A program made the position numbers and the translations under genes. Shown here piece by piece: positions 22,792 to 35,029 of a stretch of 64,000 bases of DNA. The notes below the pieces were generated by a model. That model saw only the letters and a program-made list of their open reading frames with translations, did no database searches and was not told the DNA's origin. The stretch is from the NCBI GenBank assembly GCA_031835245.1, contig JAVKOQ010000084.1, positions 1-64,000 of the forward strand, written 5' to 3'. The DNA is from Balamuthia mandrillaris. Its lineage: Eukaryota; Discosea; Longamoebia; Balamuthiidae. Every line of letters starts with the position of its first letter. Positions within the stretch are counted from its first letter, which is position 1.

Positions 22792-24319
22792 ATGGAGGGA
22801 CTGCCGGATGAGTTAGTCTTGCACATATTTCAGTTTTTGCCGGTGGCTGTTGTGCTCAAGCGATGTGCTCTCGTGAGTCAACGGTGGAGGCAGCTCGCTC
22901 AAGATGAAGCCCTTCCTCGCCCCTTCCTTTTGCAGAAGCTGCCAGCAAACTTGAAGGAAGCTTTGGACGAGCAGCTGCACTTTTTCGAGGTGTACCACTA
23001 CCTCGCGCCAGATCAACCTCCCGTACCTTCTGGTTGGATCACGCTCTCTTTTTATTCGCTGTTGCACAAAGATTACTCACCTCATACTCAAAAAAAAGTA
23101 CCTGGCTCAGAAGGCAAATTGCCATGGAAGTACCTGTATGGGAGACGCACGCTGTGGTTTCCAGTGTTCAAGTTGTTTGGCAAGGAGAGTGGTCGCCTTC
23201 GTCCCTCTCAACGAACTCGGTTTGAAAAGCTGTGCGCCATCGTGTTGTCCTTTCTGCTTCGGACCTCTGCTAGTGACAGGTCTCGCCTTCTTTCCGCTTC
23301 ATCATTCTCGTTCTTCTCTTCGTCGTCCTCTTCTCTTTGCTCCAACTTCCTTTGATTTGCCTTGGCTGACAGCCAACATCACAGTGGAGGAGAATTGTTG
23401 TACATTCGGCACAAACATGGGAAGTGTTCCCAACTTGCTGTTTGCGAGCAACTCTTCCATTTGACCAAGACCTTGGCCAGAGTGTTCAGAACGCAGTGCC
23501 TGGCCAGCCTGTCCACTGAAGACCAGTTATGGAAGGCTTTTGTCATTACTTTGCAACAGTTGCCATTCTCGGAGCATCGTAACAGTCGCGTCCTTGTCCA
23601 ACCGAGTGATGCTGTAGGCAATTCTTGTTATGGCTTGCCCTATCCTGACCAGGAAACTATCAGATGGCACCTTAGCAAACTCAGGTGTGTTTTGCAACAA
23701 CCCATATTATTCTTACGTTTGCTTCCAACGGACTTAACTGACTTGTTTTCTTCTTCTGCTTTTCACTTTATCTGCCCCATTTTTGTTTGTAAGGGAGCGT
23801 TTTACCAACAGACGGGTAACAGTACTAAAGCCAGGTGTTCCGCGTGGCTTCGATGTAGTCTTTACCAACCAATCGGCAGTACGCAGTTGGGTGGGTAGTC
23901 CAGTGCCAGCCATCCAGAAGGGAACGCTTTGCTCCAAGCCGCAATGGCAACTGCTGCAGGACGCGTGGAAGGCCTCCGATGTACTGTTGAAAGAGGGCAT
24001 GGCGCTCCTATTTGTAGACCTTTGGAGAAATCTACATTGCCCACAAGAAGAAGTGAAGACGGTGGTCATTCTTCTGGACTTTGGTGGCGCTGCGCAGTCA
24101 CAACAATCGACAGCAGGACCGTTGTCAGAAGAGTCTGACCTAGTTCAGTATGTGTGGCGGACTCTAGCTAACCGGACCGTGCCTCCCCCTCCCCCAACGT
24201 ACCCTTCCGATAGCGACGACTACGACGACTACGACGACGATGACGATGACGATGGCGGTGATGATTACGATGCTAGCGACGTTTGGAATGGCGTAGATGA
24301 TACCGATGAAGACCCATAA
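22792..24319 (+). CDS. F-box protein with acidic C-terminal tail
   Basis: Starts at ATG 22792 with a canonical F-box (EGLPDELVLHIFQFLPVAVV ... CALVSQRWRQLAQDE, residues 1-45), so it probably links a substrate to an SCF ubiquitin ligase. The rest has no recognised repeat. Exon 1 runs through WKYLYGRRTLWFPVFKLFG; after an intron near 23279-23370 the frame continues with GELLYIRHKHGKCSQLAV and VLVQPSDAVGNSCYGLPY; the last exon has RVTVLKPGVPRGFDVVF and ends in an almost pure Asp/Tyr tail (DDYDDYDDDDDDDGGDD). The tail is encoded by a GAC/GAT run and is probably length-variable. An upstream in-frame Met at 22732 would add 20 residues before the F-box. Confidence 0.78.
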
Positions 24320-24485
24320 CAACGGCACTAAACAAATTCTCCGTTCGGCGGGGTGTCGGCAAGAAATTAAATAAATGCAGACATCGTCGACAATAAATAA
24401 AAAGAAGAATTTCCTCAGAAAAGGAAAAAAAGAAAGAAAAAAAGAGTAGCGGAAGAAGACACCACACACACACACACACAGAGCC
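24320..24485. other. Short intergenic region with poly(A) site and (CA)n
   Basis: AATAAA-like sites near 24368 and 24394 follow the F-box gene stop. An (AC)n run at about 24462-24480 ends just before the bystin ATG. Confidence 0.5.
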
Positions 24486-26294
24486 ATGCCCAAAGAGTCC
24501 AAGGCCAAGGGGGTCCACCGGCATAAGCCGTTGGGCACAGAGATTGAGGAGGACAAAGAGCGAGCGGAGCGCGTGCAGCCTCGCGCCGCACAACGCACGA
24601 AAGCCCGGCGACAAGAGCGAAAGGCCAAACAATTAGAGAAAAGGGTAACGGGAAATGTGTTCTTGGGTGGAGTGATTGATTTTGCTTATTTTTTTTTCAG
24701 ACTTTTATAGATAAAACACTGAGTCAAAAAGCGTTAGCTTTGGCTCAGGAGCAACAAGCCGAAGAACGAAACGAAGAAAGGTATGTTTATTAGTGTTGCG
24801 AGAGGAAGCGATCAGGTTTTCTCACTGTCCTTCTTTTTAAAAAAAGACAAAACGCAACAAGACAATTTTTCCCCAGCAAAGATGAGGAGGAAGAACCGGA
24901 GGACGGAGGATGGGGCTCCGAAGACGAAGAGGAAGGAGAGGACTATGACGTGGAGGACATTGAACTGACGGAGGAGGACGCTCGTGCATTGCAAATGTGG
25001 ACAGGACCGCTGCAACCGCGACGCACTCTTGCCGACATTATCATGGAGAAAATCAAGGAACACGAAAAAGAGGGAGACGCCCCCATCGAACAGCGACTCG
25101 ACCCTAAAGTGGTGGAAGTCTACAAAGGGTTTGTCTCCTCTTTCATTTCTTTCCTTTTGCCTCTTTCGAGTTTCTTACTTTGTTGGTTGACCTTCTGTGC
25201 GTACTAGCGTGGGGCAAGTGCTTTCAAGATACAGAAGCGGGGCTATGCCCAAAGCTTTTAAGATTATCCCTTCGTTGTCCAACTGGGAGGAGATCCTGTA
25301 CCTAACAGACCCGGACCATTGGTCACCTCCTGCCGTGCGCATGGCCACCCGTATTTTTGCCTCTAACCTCAACGCCAAGATGGCACAACGGTACTGTTAC
25401 TGCAATTCCTCATTCGTCCTCTCTCTCTCTCCTCTCTCTCCCTTCTCGTGATGAAACTTTAGCCTTAGAGAATCGCGCCGCTGGCCGGTGATGATACCTT
25501 AATGTCATAGTTACACTGACTCTATCCGTCATTCTCCTCTATTTTCTCCTTTCTGCTTGGTCCTTCTTCAGTGCCGCTAATGCTTACAATTTTGTTTTTG
25601 TTTTGTGCTGTATGTTTGACGACAGATTCTATTCACTGATCTTATACCCACGAGTGAGGGATGACATCCAAGAACACAAAAAACTGAACTGGCACTTGTA
25701 TATGGCCCTCAAGAAGAGTGTCTTTAAACCAGCCGCCTTCTTTAAGGGCATCATTTTGCCACTGTGCGAGGTGCGTTGTTGTTGTCTTCATTGCATCTTT
25801 ACATATAACCGGGCCGGTCACTGATATTTGACCAACAGGCAGGAGATTGCACACTCAGAGAAGCAACCATCATTGGAAGTGTTGTGGTGAAGGTATCCAT
25901 CCCTGCACTACACTCGGCGGTGGCACTGCTCAAACTGGCAGAGATGGACTACTCTGGCGCCAACAGTATCTTCATCCGGATCTTATTGGACAAGAAGTAC
26001 AATCTGCCGTACCGCGTCATCGACTCGCTCGTTCGGCACTTTATGCGCTTCTTCGAGGAAGAAAGGGAGCTGCCAGTTCTTTGGCATCAAGCCCTTCTTG
26101 TATTTGTGCAGCGATATAAGGAGGATCTCACCCCGCAACAGAAGAAACAATTGAAGCGGCTAATCAAGACCAAGAACCATCGTGTCATCTCTCCCGAAAT
26201 TCACCGCGAGTTGGTCAACTCGAGAAGCAGGGGCGAGGCTGCCCCTTCTCCTTCTGCAGCTGCTGGTGGCAGTGGCATGGTCATTGCTTCTTAA
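24486..26294 (+). CDS. BYSL: Bystin (Enp1-type 40S ribosome biogenesis factor)
   Basis: Required for 18S rRNA processing and pre-40S export in yeast (Enp1) and humans. Exons in order: basic N-terminus [17 protein letters not shown] with a Lys/Arg-rich stretch; acidic exon ([20 protein letters not shown]); [17 protein letters not shown]; then the bystin core [139 protein letters not shown] and [17 protein letters not shown]. The whole family core is present without breaks. About six short introns. The F-box/LRR gene converges on it, leaving only 45 bp. Confidence 0.96.
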
Positions 26295-26339
26295 CAAGGG
26301 TAGCTTTTTTTAAATATTTGCTCTTTTTTTATTCCCGTG

Positions 26340-28173
26340 TCACCCAAAAACGCTGGTAGGTTCCCACTTGGCACGGTGGCTATGGTAGGCGGAGAGTCGA
26401 AGGTACGGATTGCCATTTGCACGGAGGTGTTCCGTGATGATGTCCTGCAGCCCCGCAGATACTTTGCCTGGCACACGCAACCGACGGAGCCGCGGACAGC
26501 CTTTCACCAGCGCATCAAACCCTTCATCCGTTATTGTGTCAGCGGCGGTGGTTGCTTCGCTCCCGCCCTCCCCGTCTTTCTCGAATAGATGGTTGTGTGC
26601 GGATGCCTTGCCGTAGGCGGGGAGCAGAAACAGCTCGTTTAGGTTGGGGCAATGTGCGGCTATTTGCTGCAGGATGTTGTTCGTCATGAAGTTATGGTTT
26701 GGGCTTGCTTGTGCTCCTGCTTCTTCTTCTTCTTCACCCTCTCTTAGGCATAGCTTCTGTAGCAGGGGGCAGGCAGAGAGCATGCGTGAAAGCCCTCTCT
26801 CTGAGACTACTACCGGCTCCAAAAATAACTTGCGAAGGCTACAGAAACTATCCTCGCCGCCACTGCTGTCGCTGCTAAGAAGGAAGGCCTGCAGAATGGC
26901 GTCCGTTAATGGCTTGCCACAAAGTTCAAGTCTCAGCTTCTCCATACGACGGCAGTCCAGCGCGGCAAAGAGGGCAACGAAGGCCCTCTCCTCGATCTCC
27001 TGCGAGCAGCACAGCTCCAACTTACGTAGGTTGGGGCAGTGAATGCCCAACAGGGAGATTCCTCGCTGCGTTAGGTCCGCATTCCTCAAAGCCAAGTCGG
27101 TTATTCTCCAACCCAGCATTTGATGTTGTCGTTCCTTCTTCTTTCTCTCCTCTCCCCTCGCCTTGATACTTGTCCCGGCTTCTTTCTCTTCTACCTCTGC
27201 GTCTGCTGTTCCTTGTGGGCACACCAAAGCAGCAAGATGGTCGTCGGAGAAGCGCTCTCTGGCTCGAAGGCAGGCCACCACGCCCAACCTGGAGAGCCGC
27301 GTCAGCCGCTCACCTATGGAGCGCATGACGGCCACATCCGCAGCGGTCATCTGCAAATAGCTGCCCCATCGCAGCGTCCTGAGCTCGGTGCAGTAGGTGG
27401 CCACGTACTGCAGGCTTTGCTCCCAGGGCACGAAGCGGTAGTCGTCAAAGCAGCCCACTTTCAGGGTCTTGAGGTGAGGCCCTAACTCCTGGAACAGAAC
27501 AAGGTTCTCCTCGTCGCCGAGAGAGCGACAGCCCCGCAGGTCCAACGTGTGCAGGTGTCCTTTCCACCGCGTTAGTAGCCTCACTAATGCCTATTGTCTC
27601 CAATAATCGGATGAGAATAGACCAAGCAAGAGGAGAGGGAGAGCGAGAGAGAAGAGAGCAGGGAGCAACAAGAGACCTTGGAGTTAACGAAAAAGTCGTT
27701 CGTGGCAAACTTGAAGTGCCTGACGTTGGTGTAGCGAATCTGCTCCATAAGCCTCCGCGACTCTGCCCTAAAGTAAGTATGCTTCACACTTCGATTAAAA
27801 CCCATCTTGATAAAATACAGATCTAAAACTTTCTGATAAGATGCGTTACATGATTGCGGTGTGGCCCCTTGCCGCGTAAAATGTTCAACGAGTTCAGCGT
27901 GGGGCTCAAGTCGACCGCCTTCCAACAGTGCTGGTAGATCAAGTCCCTCCAGTAGTGGCAGGTGCAGGCCATGTTGCCCAGCGTGCTGGCCGGCATGCTC
28001 TCTAGGAGCAGCACCACCAGGTCCATCGGCAGTTCGGCAAGGAGACCTATCTTGTCTTTGTTGTTGATGCTGTTGTTGCGGTCTTGTTCGCATGTCGCGT
28101 CTCCCTTTTGCTCCTCCCTCTCCTCCCCAGTCGAAGCATTACCGCCCTGCTTCTCTTCCTCTTCCTTCTCCAT
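26340..28173 (-). CDS. F-box/leucine-rich-repeat protein
   Basis: ATG 28173 opens a Glu/Lys-rich lead (MEKEEEEKQGG), then an F-box-like segment LLAELPMDLVVLLLESMPAS and CTCHYWRDLIYQHCWKAVDL (about residues 45-90). Later exons carry LRRs: HTLDLRGCRSL, LKTLKVGCFDD, LRTLRWGSYLQ, ITDLALRNADLTQRGISLLG, LRKLELCCSQEIEERAF, MEKLRLELCGKPLTDAI, LRKLFLEPVVVSERGLSRML, LQKLCLREG, LNELFLLPAYG and LRRLRVPGKVS. These are cysteine-containing/FBXL-type repeats, as in SCF substrate receptors. A charged insert (KARGEERKKKERQ) interrupts the array. An intron at about 27595-27680 has CT-rich sense sequence. The 5' UTR contains a 30 bp (CT)n on the sense strand. Confidence 0.85.
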
Positions 28174-28469
28174 TTCCTTTTTTTTTGTCCTTTTTTTTTT
28201 CTTTCTCTGAAGTGGAGAGAGAGAGAGAGAGAGAGAGAGAGGAAGAAGAAAAGAAAGGAGAGAGACGAAGAAGAAAAGAAAGAAGAGAGACGAAGAAGAA
28301 GAAAAAGAAGAAGAAAGGAGGGAGCAAGAAAGCTTGGTGTATACAAAAAAATGAGTTATGTCTTGTTATCAAAAACTCGTTATTGTGGCCATCTGTTGGA
28401 GGATAGGTTATTGTTGTGGATATTGTTGCGGTGGTTGTTACATTTGGTTTGGTTCGTTGTTTGAGGTGT

Positions 28470-29641
28470 TTAAAACGTGATGACCACTTCTTTCTTGAAT
28501 CCGTTGAGGGTGGCCGTTATCTTGGGTTCCGCCAGAGCAAACTCCTTGAACTCTTCGAAAGAAAGCTTTCCATCTCCTATTTTTCATTTTTGTTAACAGA
28601 AGAAAGGCAATGTGAGAGAGAGAGAGAGAGAGAGAGAGAACTATAAAGAGAAGCAGTGACAAGAGAAGGGAAGAGGAAAAATACCATTGGCGTCCAATGT
28701 CTCAAAAGCATTATCTGCAAAGAGGCCGGCCATTTCCTCAGAGAACTCGTTGAGGTCGTCTGTGCTCAGTTCTTCCGTGCTGTGAGTGCTGCAAAGAGCC
28801 TTGAAGCCGGCGATCCAGGCCTGTTTGAACATAAGGGATAACTCATCTTTGGTGATGTAACCATTACCGTCCAAGTCATAGGCCTGGAAGGACACTTTAA
28901 AAGAATGAGAATGTTAGTCTTCGCTGAAAGCTAGAGCCAAACAGGCGCGAGAATGAGAGAACAAAAGAGCAAGAAGAACATACATCGCAATTTCTCTTCG
29001 GGAGTACCCTTGCAAAGGAAGGAAAGGCCGCTGATGAATTCCTGAAGGTCAACCACGCCATCCCCGTTCAGATCCAGCAGGTCAAAGAGGCGGTCGGGAA
29101 ACGGCGTGTCGTCCATCTTCTTGAGGCCGGCCGCTTCCAGCAAGTCAAGGGCCTCCCTGAAGGCCGGTTTGTCTAACTTGCCATCTGTGGCGCATTGTTG
29201 GAACGTCTCAAACAACTTTTTGACCTCCACCTTGTCGACTAGCAATGTGGTGTGAGCGTTTTTTGGTGTGCTTCAATCATAATGGAAGAAAAAAACATAA
29301 TGATGATTGGGGAGAGGGGGAAAAAAGACGTACAGTGTGTTTCTTCTTGCAAATTCTTGGCGAGTGTTGGGTCGATAGTTCCATCTACAAACCAAAAGAA
29401 ATAAGATATAAAGCCGAAAGTCAAAAAAATCCTCCTCCTCCAACCCCAAACGAGTTTTAAACGATAAGACTTTTTTTTTGCAACAAAGGAAGAACGAGGC
29501 AAGTCTATCTATCTTCATACTACGGTGCGCCAAAACAAAAAAAAAAACAACAAGAAGAGAACGAAAGCGCAAACAAACAAACGTACACTTTTTGTTGGGC
29601 TTTTTGTTGCTCTTTTTCTCTGCGGTGGCCTTGTTACCCAT
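28470..29641 (-). CDS. EF-hand Ca2+-binding protein (calcineurin B/CBL-like), possibly N-myristoylated
   Basis: The first exon starts MGNKATAEKKSNKKP: Gly2 with Lys/Ser context suits N-myristoylation, followed by a polybasic patch. Exons continue with DGTIDPTLAKNL, VKKLFETFQQCATDGKLDKP, DLLDLNGDGVVDLQEFISG (EF loop DLNGDGVVDLQE), FQAYDLDGNGYITKDELS (EF loop DLDGNGYITKDE) and a last EF hand split by an intron, DANG/DGKLSFEEFKEF, ending VVITF and stop at 28470. At least three canonical loops have D-x-D/N-x-D/N-G and a Glu at position 12; an N-terminal fourth is degenerate. The layout matches calcineurin B, CBL or neuronal calcium sensor proteins, which bind a phosphatase or kinase partner at membranes. 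Partner unknown. Confidence 0.85.
28613..28639. repeat. (GA)n microsatellite in EF-hand gene intron
   Basis: GA on plus, CT on the sense strand of the minus gene, inside the intron splitting the last EF hand. Confidence 0.85.
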
Positions 29642-30264
29642 TTTATTTTTCTTCTTCTTCTTCTGCTACTGCAAACGCTACTACTGCTGCTGCTTTGTGG
29701 GTTGGCGGCGGTGGTTATGCGACAAGTCAAAAGTTTCTTTGCTTCTCTTCTTCTTCTCCCCCCTTTCAACTTTCCCTTTGGGTATTTTTTTTGATCCCTC
29801 TTAAATTTTTTTTTGAATGGAAAAAATTGTTCAGGAAAAAATCGATAAATGAAAAAAAAAATAACCGAGAGAGAGAAGCGGGCGAAGTGAAGAGTTTTCC
29901 AAAAGTTGTGGCGAAAACAAAAAAAAAAGAATTTCCAATTATTGTCGATCCATTGGCACGCGCACTACTAAGCCCTGGCGAGGTCTTGCTATGACAGACG
30001 CCCGAGGAAAAAATCGTACCTTGAGGTAGGTAAGGTCGACACGGACGAAGAGGTTAGCCACGTCAGCGAAATTCTCCGTGCACGAGGAGCAAATTTAAAA
30101 ATATCGCCGCGTTTCTTCTTTTTTGTTTTTCTTTATTGTTACAAACAAAGAGGACTTTTGCTCTCGTTTGCTGGTTCCTTCTCTCTCCACACTTTCTTTT
30201 TTTTTCTTTCTCCTCCTGGCCGCAGGTCGCTTGGTACTCTCTCTTCTCCTTGTTTTTTTCCCCC

Positions 30265-30296
<32 letters not shown>

Positions 30297-30421
30297 CTCA
30301 TCATTTTGATATAGAAAAACCATAACTTACTTTATTTATTTTTTCTGCTACCGTTTTTTTTGTATACCTGCTGTTTTTTTTTAGCTTTTACAAGTCTTAA
30401 ACGAACACTCACCCCAACAAC
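29642..30421. other. Divergent promoter region between EF-hand gene and IDH
   Basis: 780 bp rich in homopolymeric T and A tracts. It contains one CACGTCAGC motif (30059-30067), identical to those upstream of phosphomannomutase, and a (CT)n run at 30265-30289 in the probable IDH 5' UTR. No supported ORF. Confidence 0.5.
30265..30289. repeat. (CT)n microsatellite in IDH 5' region
   Basis: CT on the IDH sense strand about 130 bp before the start codon. Further sense CT tracts occur in IDH introns at 30920-30949 and 32077-32108. Confidence 0.85.
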
Positions 30422-30915
30422 ATGGAAGGCGCCTTTCAGAAGATCAAGGTTGAAAACGAGGTGGTTGAGCTTGACGGTGATGAAATGACCAGGTAACCTT
30501 TGCTTTTTAAGAGAGGAAAAAAATGTTAATCTTTATCACTGATGCTCTGCCAACGTACCAAAAAAAAAAAAAATAGAGTCATCTGGCAAATGATCAAGGA
30601 CAAGGTATAACCTCCTTTCCGAGCGAAGCTCTTTTCCACACCGCCGCCCTCAGCGTTCCCTTCGCCGCTTGCCGCGTGTGTTACAAGTTTTTGTGCAACT
30701 GACGACTTTATTATTATTGTACTTTCTATATAGCTCATCTTGCCCTACCTCGACCTGAAGATCAAGTACTTTGACCTGGGCCTGCCCTACCGTGACCAGA
30801 CCAACGATCAGGTGACCATTGAGGCCGCTGAGGCCATCAAGGCCTGCGGAGTGGGCATCAAGTGCGCCACCATTACTCCTGACGAGCAGCGCGTGGAGGG
30901 TTGGTTTCTCTTTCA

Positions 30916-30951
<36 letters not shown>

Positions 30952-32073
30952 TCTTTTAGCCGTAGACTTACTTCCTTTCTTGTTCTTCATTAGAGTTTGG
31001 CTTGAAGGAGATGTGGAAGTCCCCTAATGGGTACCCTATCTACTTTAGTTTTTCGATGCTTTGCTTGCTATCGACCTAGTGACCAACATTTTTTCACACA
31101 AATACTTATACAGAACCATCCGTAACATTCTTGGAGGAACAATCTTCCGTGAGGCCATCATTTGCAAGAATGTGCCTCGCCTCGTGCCTGGCTGGACCAC
31201 TCCCATCGTGGTGGGCAGACATGCCTTTGGCGACCAGTACCGTGCCACCGACTTTGTGGTGAAGGGCAAGGGCAAGTTCCAACTGGTCTTCACCCCCGAG
31301 GACGGCAGCCCTCAGCAAGTCTACAACGTCTTCGACTTCCCTGAGGATGGTGGTGTGGCCATGGGCATGTACAACACAGACGAGTCCATCAAGGGCTTTG
31401 CTCACAGCTGCATGAACTTTGCTTTGGACAAGAAGTGGCCGCTCTATCTCAGCACCAAGAACACTATCCTCAAGAGGTACGACGGACGCTTCAAGGACAT
31501 CTTCCAGGAGATCTACGAGCGGTACGTCTTTGATCTTTTTCTACTTTAAACACAATGGTGATGACATACTTATTATTCGTTCAATAATTTTTTAACGAAT
31601 ACAACAGTGACTACAAGGCTAAGTTCGAGGCTGCTGGCATCTGGTACGAGCACCGTCTCATCGACGACATGGTGGCCTACTGCCTCAAGAGCCCTGGTGG
31701 ATTTGTGTGGGCCTGCAAGAACTACGACGGAGACGTGCAGTCCGACAGCGTGGCGCAGGGATTTGGCTCCCTCGGCATGATGACCTCCGTGCTGCTCACC
31801 CCCGATGGCAAGACCATGGAGGCAGAGGCCGCCCACGGCACTGTCACTCGCCACTTCCGCGAGCACCAGGCCGGCCGCAAGACCAGCACCAACCCCATTG
31901 CCAGCATCTTTGCCTGGACGAGGGGCTTGGCGTGGAGGGCCAAGCTTGACAACAACGAGCCCCTCGCTGAGTTTTGCAAGGCCTTGGAGGAGGTCTGCAT
32001 CGCTACCATTGAGTCTGGAGCTATGACCAAGGATCTTGCCCTTTGTGTCCGTGGCTCTCTTGATAAGTTCGTA

Positions 32074-32111
<38 letters not shown>

Positions 32112-32247
32112 GTAATGCGTTGCTCGTCTCTTTATCTCTGTAACAAACAGGGTGAAACCTGGAGACTACCTCCACACGGAAGACTTTTTGAGCAAGTTGG
32201 CGGAGAACCTGGAGGCCAGAATGAAGGCCTTCCGTGCCAAGTTCTAA
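30422..32247 (+). CDS. IDH: Isocitrate dehydrogenase [NADP+], cytosolic type
   Basis: Oxidatively decarboxylates isocitrate to 2-oxoglutarate and makes NADPH. ATG 30422 gives [20 protein letters not shown] with no targeting leader, so it is probably cytosolic. Landmarks: [72 protein letters not shown] (substrate-binding SPNGTIRN), [60 protein letters not shown] (metal-binding Asp pair), [20 protein letters not shown] and [20 protein letters not shown] (NADP site). About 410 residues, as usual for eukaryotic NADP-IDH. Introns are short; two carry sense (CT)n. Codon use is C/G-ending and strongly biased, consistent with high expression. Confidence 0.97.
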
Positions 32248-32543
32248 ATCTTGGTGTCGTTTGTACTAGCAAATACATGATAGTCACTTTAACGAACTTC
32301 TCTCTGTCTCTCTCTGTCTCTCTCTCTCTCTCTTCGCTGCACTAACATGCAAAAAAGTGTTAACAGCTTTGCAGTGTAGATCTTTGCTTTTTGCTCTGCA
32401 GCGAATTCTCCTACCAAAAAGCAAAGAGCTACACCGCAAAGCTGCCATCTGGTTGTTTATAGACATAAAAGAAAGTGAAGGATGGGCAAAAAAAAAAAAA
32501 CAAGACACAGCCATGTGAAACAAAAAAAAAAAGGAGACAACTT

Positions 32544-33562
32544 TTACTGTTTGGGAGAAGATAAACTGGAGCTGAGTCCACCAGTGATGCCTTTCTTCTT
32601 TTTCTCCGCCGATCCGTCTTGTTGCTGAGGAGAAGCTTTCACGTTAAACCTGTAAGGAGCTGCAGATGCAGAAGTGGTTTCCTTGCTGAGCTTCTCGTCA
32701 AGGTGCTCGCTGATGCTCTTGGGAGGAACCACTCGCTTGCCTTCCTCCTCTCTTCTCCGCTTCATCTCCTCCTGCCACCACAGCGGGCCGCTGTCCTCCT
32801 TCGTGGCGCGTTCGTGCTCCTCCCTCATCATGGTCTTCTGCGCATGACCAAAGTGCTTGCGCTTGAGGTTCCAGGGCCGCCTGCTCACCCGCCGTCTGCT
32901 GATTAGGTACTCAAACTCCTCCTTGGCCTTTTGGTCCTCCTCGGAGAGAGGGGGCGGCTCCGTGAATTGGCTCAGTCGGTCAAAGACGATGTGGCGGGGA
33001 TAGTCCGTGGTGGGGTGCGTCACCAGCTGGTGTGGCTTTACTTTGATCACTTCTTTCTCATCCAATAGCTAACCAAACGAAAAGAATTGAGTGAGCAGAA
33101 CAGAATACAAGCAGCATCGCAACAAAAACAAAAAAAAAGGAAAGCAGAAGAACAAGAGGAAGAACAAGAAGAAGGAGAAGGAGAACAAGAACAAGAGAAC
33201 ACAAGGAAAGCGAAGAAGAAGATGAACATAAAGCAGAAGGAGAAGGAGAGGAGAAGGAGAAGGAGAAGGAGAAGGAGAAGGAGAAGGAGAAGGAGAAGGA
33301 GAAGGAGAAGGAGAAGGAGAAGGAGAAGGAGAAGGAGAAGGAGAAGGAGGGAATATACTACAAGATTGTATTCACGCCACATGAAACCGCCGCGGCTCCT
33401 GTAGCTCACCAGTTCTCGCAAAGGCAGCAGAAGAGGGATGTCTGGTTGGCCCAAGCCCGCTCGGATGACACCCGGAATGAGGCCTTTCTTTCTGTACTGC
33501 TCACAGTGAATTTTACCAGACTCAATCTTGGAGTAGGCCTCAACCCAGTCTCTCGCAGCCAT
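32544..33562 (-). CDS. Conserved-looking basic protein of unknown function
   Basis: Two main exons. Exon 1 (ATG 33562) gives MAARDWVEAYSKIESGKIHC, then LGQPDIPLLLPLRELVSYRS. The second starts near LLDEKEVIKVKPHQL and has TDYPRHIVFDRLSQF, a run of Arg-rich helix (RRRVSRRPWNLKRKH), EMKRRREEEGKRVV and a Ser/Lys-rich tail ending in LSSSLSSPKQ. About 240 residues, highly charged after the first third. The intron between them is dominated by a (GAAGGA)n tract (33237-33349). I do not recognise the family; the Arg-rich helices would suit an RNP-associated or mitochondrial ribosomal role, but that is a guess. Confidence 0.7.
33237..33349. repeat. (GAAGGA)n polypurine mirror repeat in intron
   Basis: About 110 bp of near-perfect GAAGGA hexamers on plus, i.e. 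TCCTTC on the sense strand of the minus-strand gene. Entirely polypurine/polypyrimidine with mirror symmetry. Confidence 0.92.
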
Positions 33563-34189
33563 GCTGTTGTATTTTTAACGTAAGCAGTGTTCGAATCGAT
33601 TCAATTAAGAGTCACGGCTGAGAACTAGAAAAGGTTTGTTCCAACAAAAAAACGTACTGAGGCACGATGCGAGAGAGCACAGCGGATTTCCTAGCATGAT
33701 CCGACAGCCCCCATCGCCAAAGGTGGTCGTAGCCAACCGGTCGGCTCGACTTCATCTTCTCTCTCTCTCTCGCTACTCTCCGCCTCCCTTTTATTTTTGC
33801 CTGAGGGGGCTAATAAATTCTTTGCATTCCTTGAATTGCACCCTGAAGTCATTCACAGCACCATTTGACCAGGGGACAGGAACATGTTCTAATAGGTTAG
33901 GCAAGTAAATAGGGAAACGTCATAGGTTGTACGAAAACAAAAAAGAAAAAATATTTGGCGAAAAAGGTAGCAGCGGCGAGTGGCACTGGTTGTTTTGGCC
34001 TCTGGGAGAGAGGAGAAAGGTATGCTTCTTGCTTCTTGCTTCTTCTTCCCCTACTTTTTTTTTTTGCTTTTTTATTTGTCGCCTCTTGTTGTGTGCTGCT
34101 CTTCTATGTCTTTAAACATGTATTGGTTTTTTTTAAAAAAAAATTATGTAACGCGAAAATCCACAAAGGGAAGAGAGGGAAACAAAAAA
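33563..34189. other. Divergent promoter region before the kinase-SH2 gene
   Basis: Between the unknown basic protein (minus) and the kinase-SH2 gene (plus). Has a CT-rich stretch near 33760-33790 and T-rich tracts. No gene supported; the plus-strand frame upstream of 34190 is open but low in complexity. Confidence 0.45.
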
Positions 34190-34994
34190 ATGTTTTCAAA
34201 GAGAGGTGCTTCCAATGAGAGTGCGCCTCCCGCCTCTCCTTCCCCGTTTGTCTCGGCAAGAATGCTGGAGCTGCGCTCCGAGATTGAGCGGCTGAACGAG
34301 GCCCTCCACGACCAGCTGGACCTCCTCCAGGCCCACTGCCAAAAGCTCATCGACCAGAAATTCGGCAGCGAGGCGTTGCTCGACCAGTTGGAGGAGCTCG
34401 AGAAGAAGGAGGCCGAGCTTCAGTCCCAGCTGGTGACCGCCATCAAGGATCTCCTCGTGGCCACACAAGAAACGCGCAAGTCCGTCCTTCAGGACGCCCA
34501 AAACCAACTGACCTCCTCTTACGACTCCTCTTCTTCTGATTCTTCTTTCAGTTCTTCCTCTTCCTCCAATTCTTCTTCGATGGTTTCCAACAGCCTTTTA
34601 TCGCGCACTTCTGACCTGCTCTCCAACTCGGTGGGCGTCAACCTCAGCCAGATCAGCACGCAGATCTATCGCGGTGGCAGCACTCGCACCGCCCTCAAGA
34701 GCAAGCGCGGCGACAACCCCTTTATGCGCTCCGGCTCGGGAGGAGCCTCAGGAGGAGGAGAGGAGGAGAATGGTGGCAGCCTGCTTCATGACATATCGAC
34801 GTGGGAGCTGCAGAGAGGAGAGATCAATGTCCTGCCGGAGCTTCTTGGAAAGGGCAGCTTTGGCTGCGTAAATAAGGGCCTGTTGAGGGGCAAGCATGTG
34901 GCCGTTAAGACCATCACCCCCAACTGGGCTTCTGACAAGGAGGTCATGGAGGTACTTGATGACTTTAGGAACGAGTGCGCTGTCATGAGGTTGG

Positions 34995-35029
<35 letters not shown>

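Noticed and set aside
33087..33404. Poly-Arg plus-strand ORF and poly-Leu minus-strand ORF
   Set aside because: Translation of the (GAAGGA)n intron repeat.
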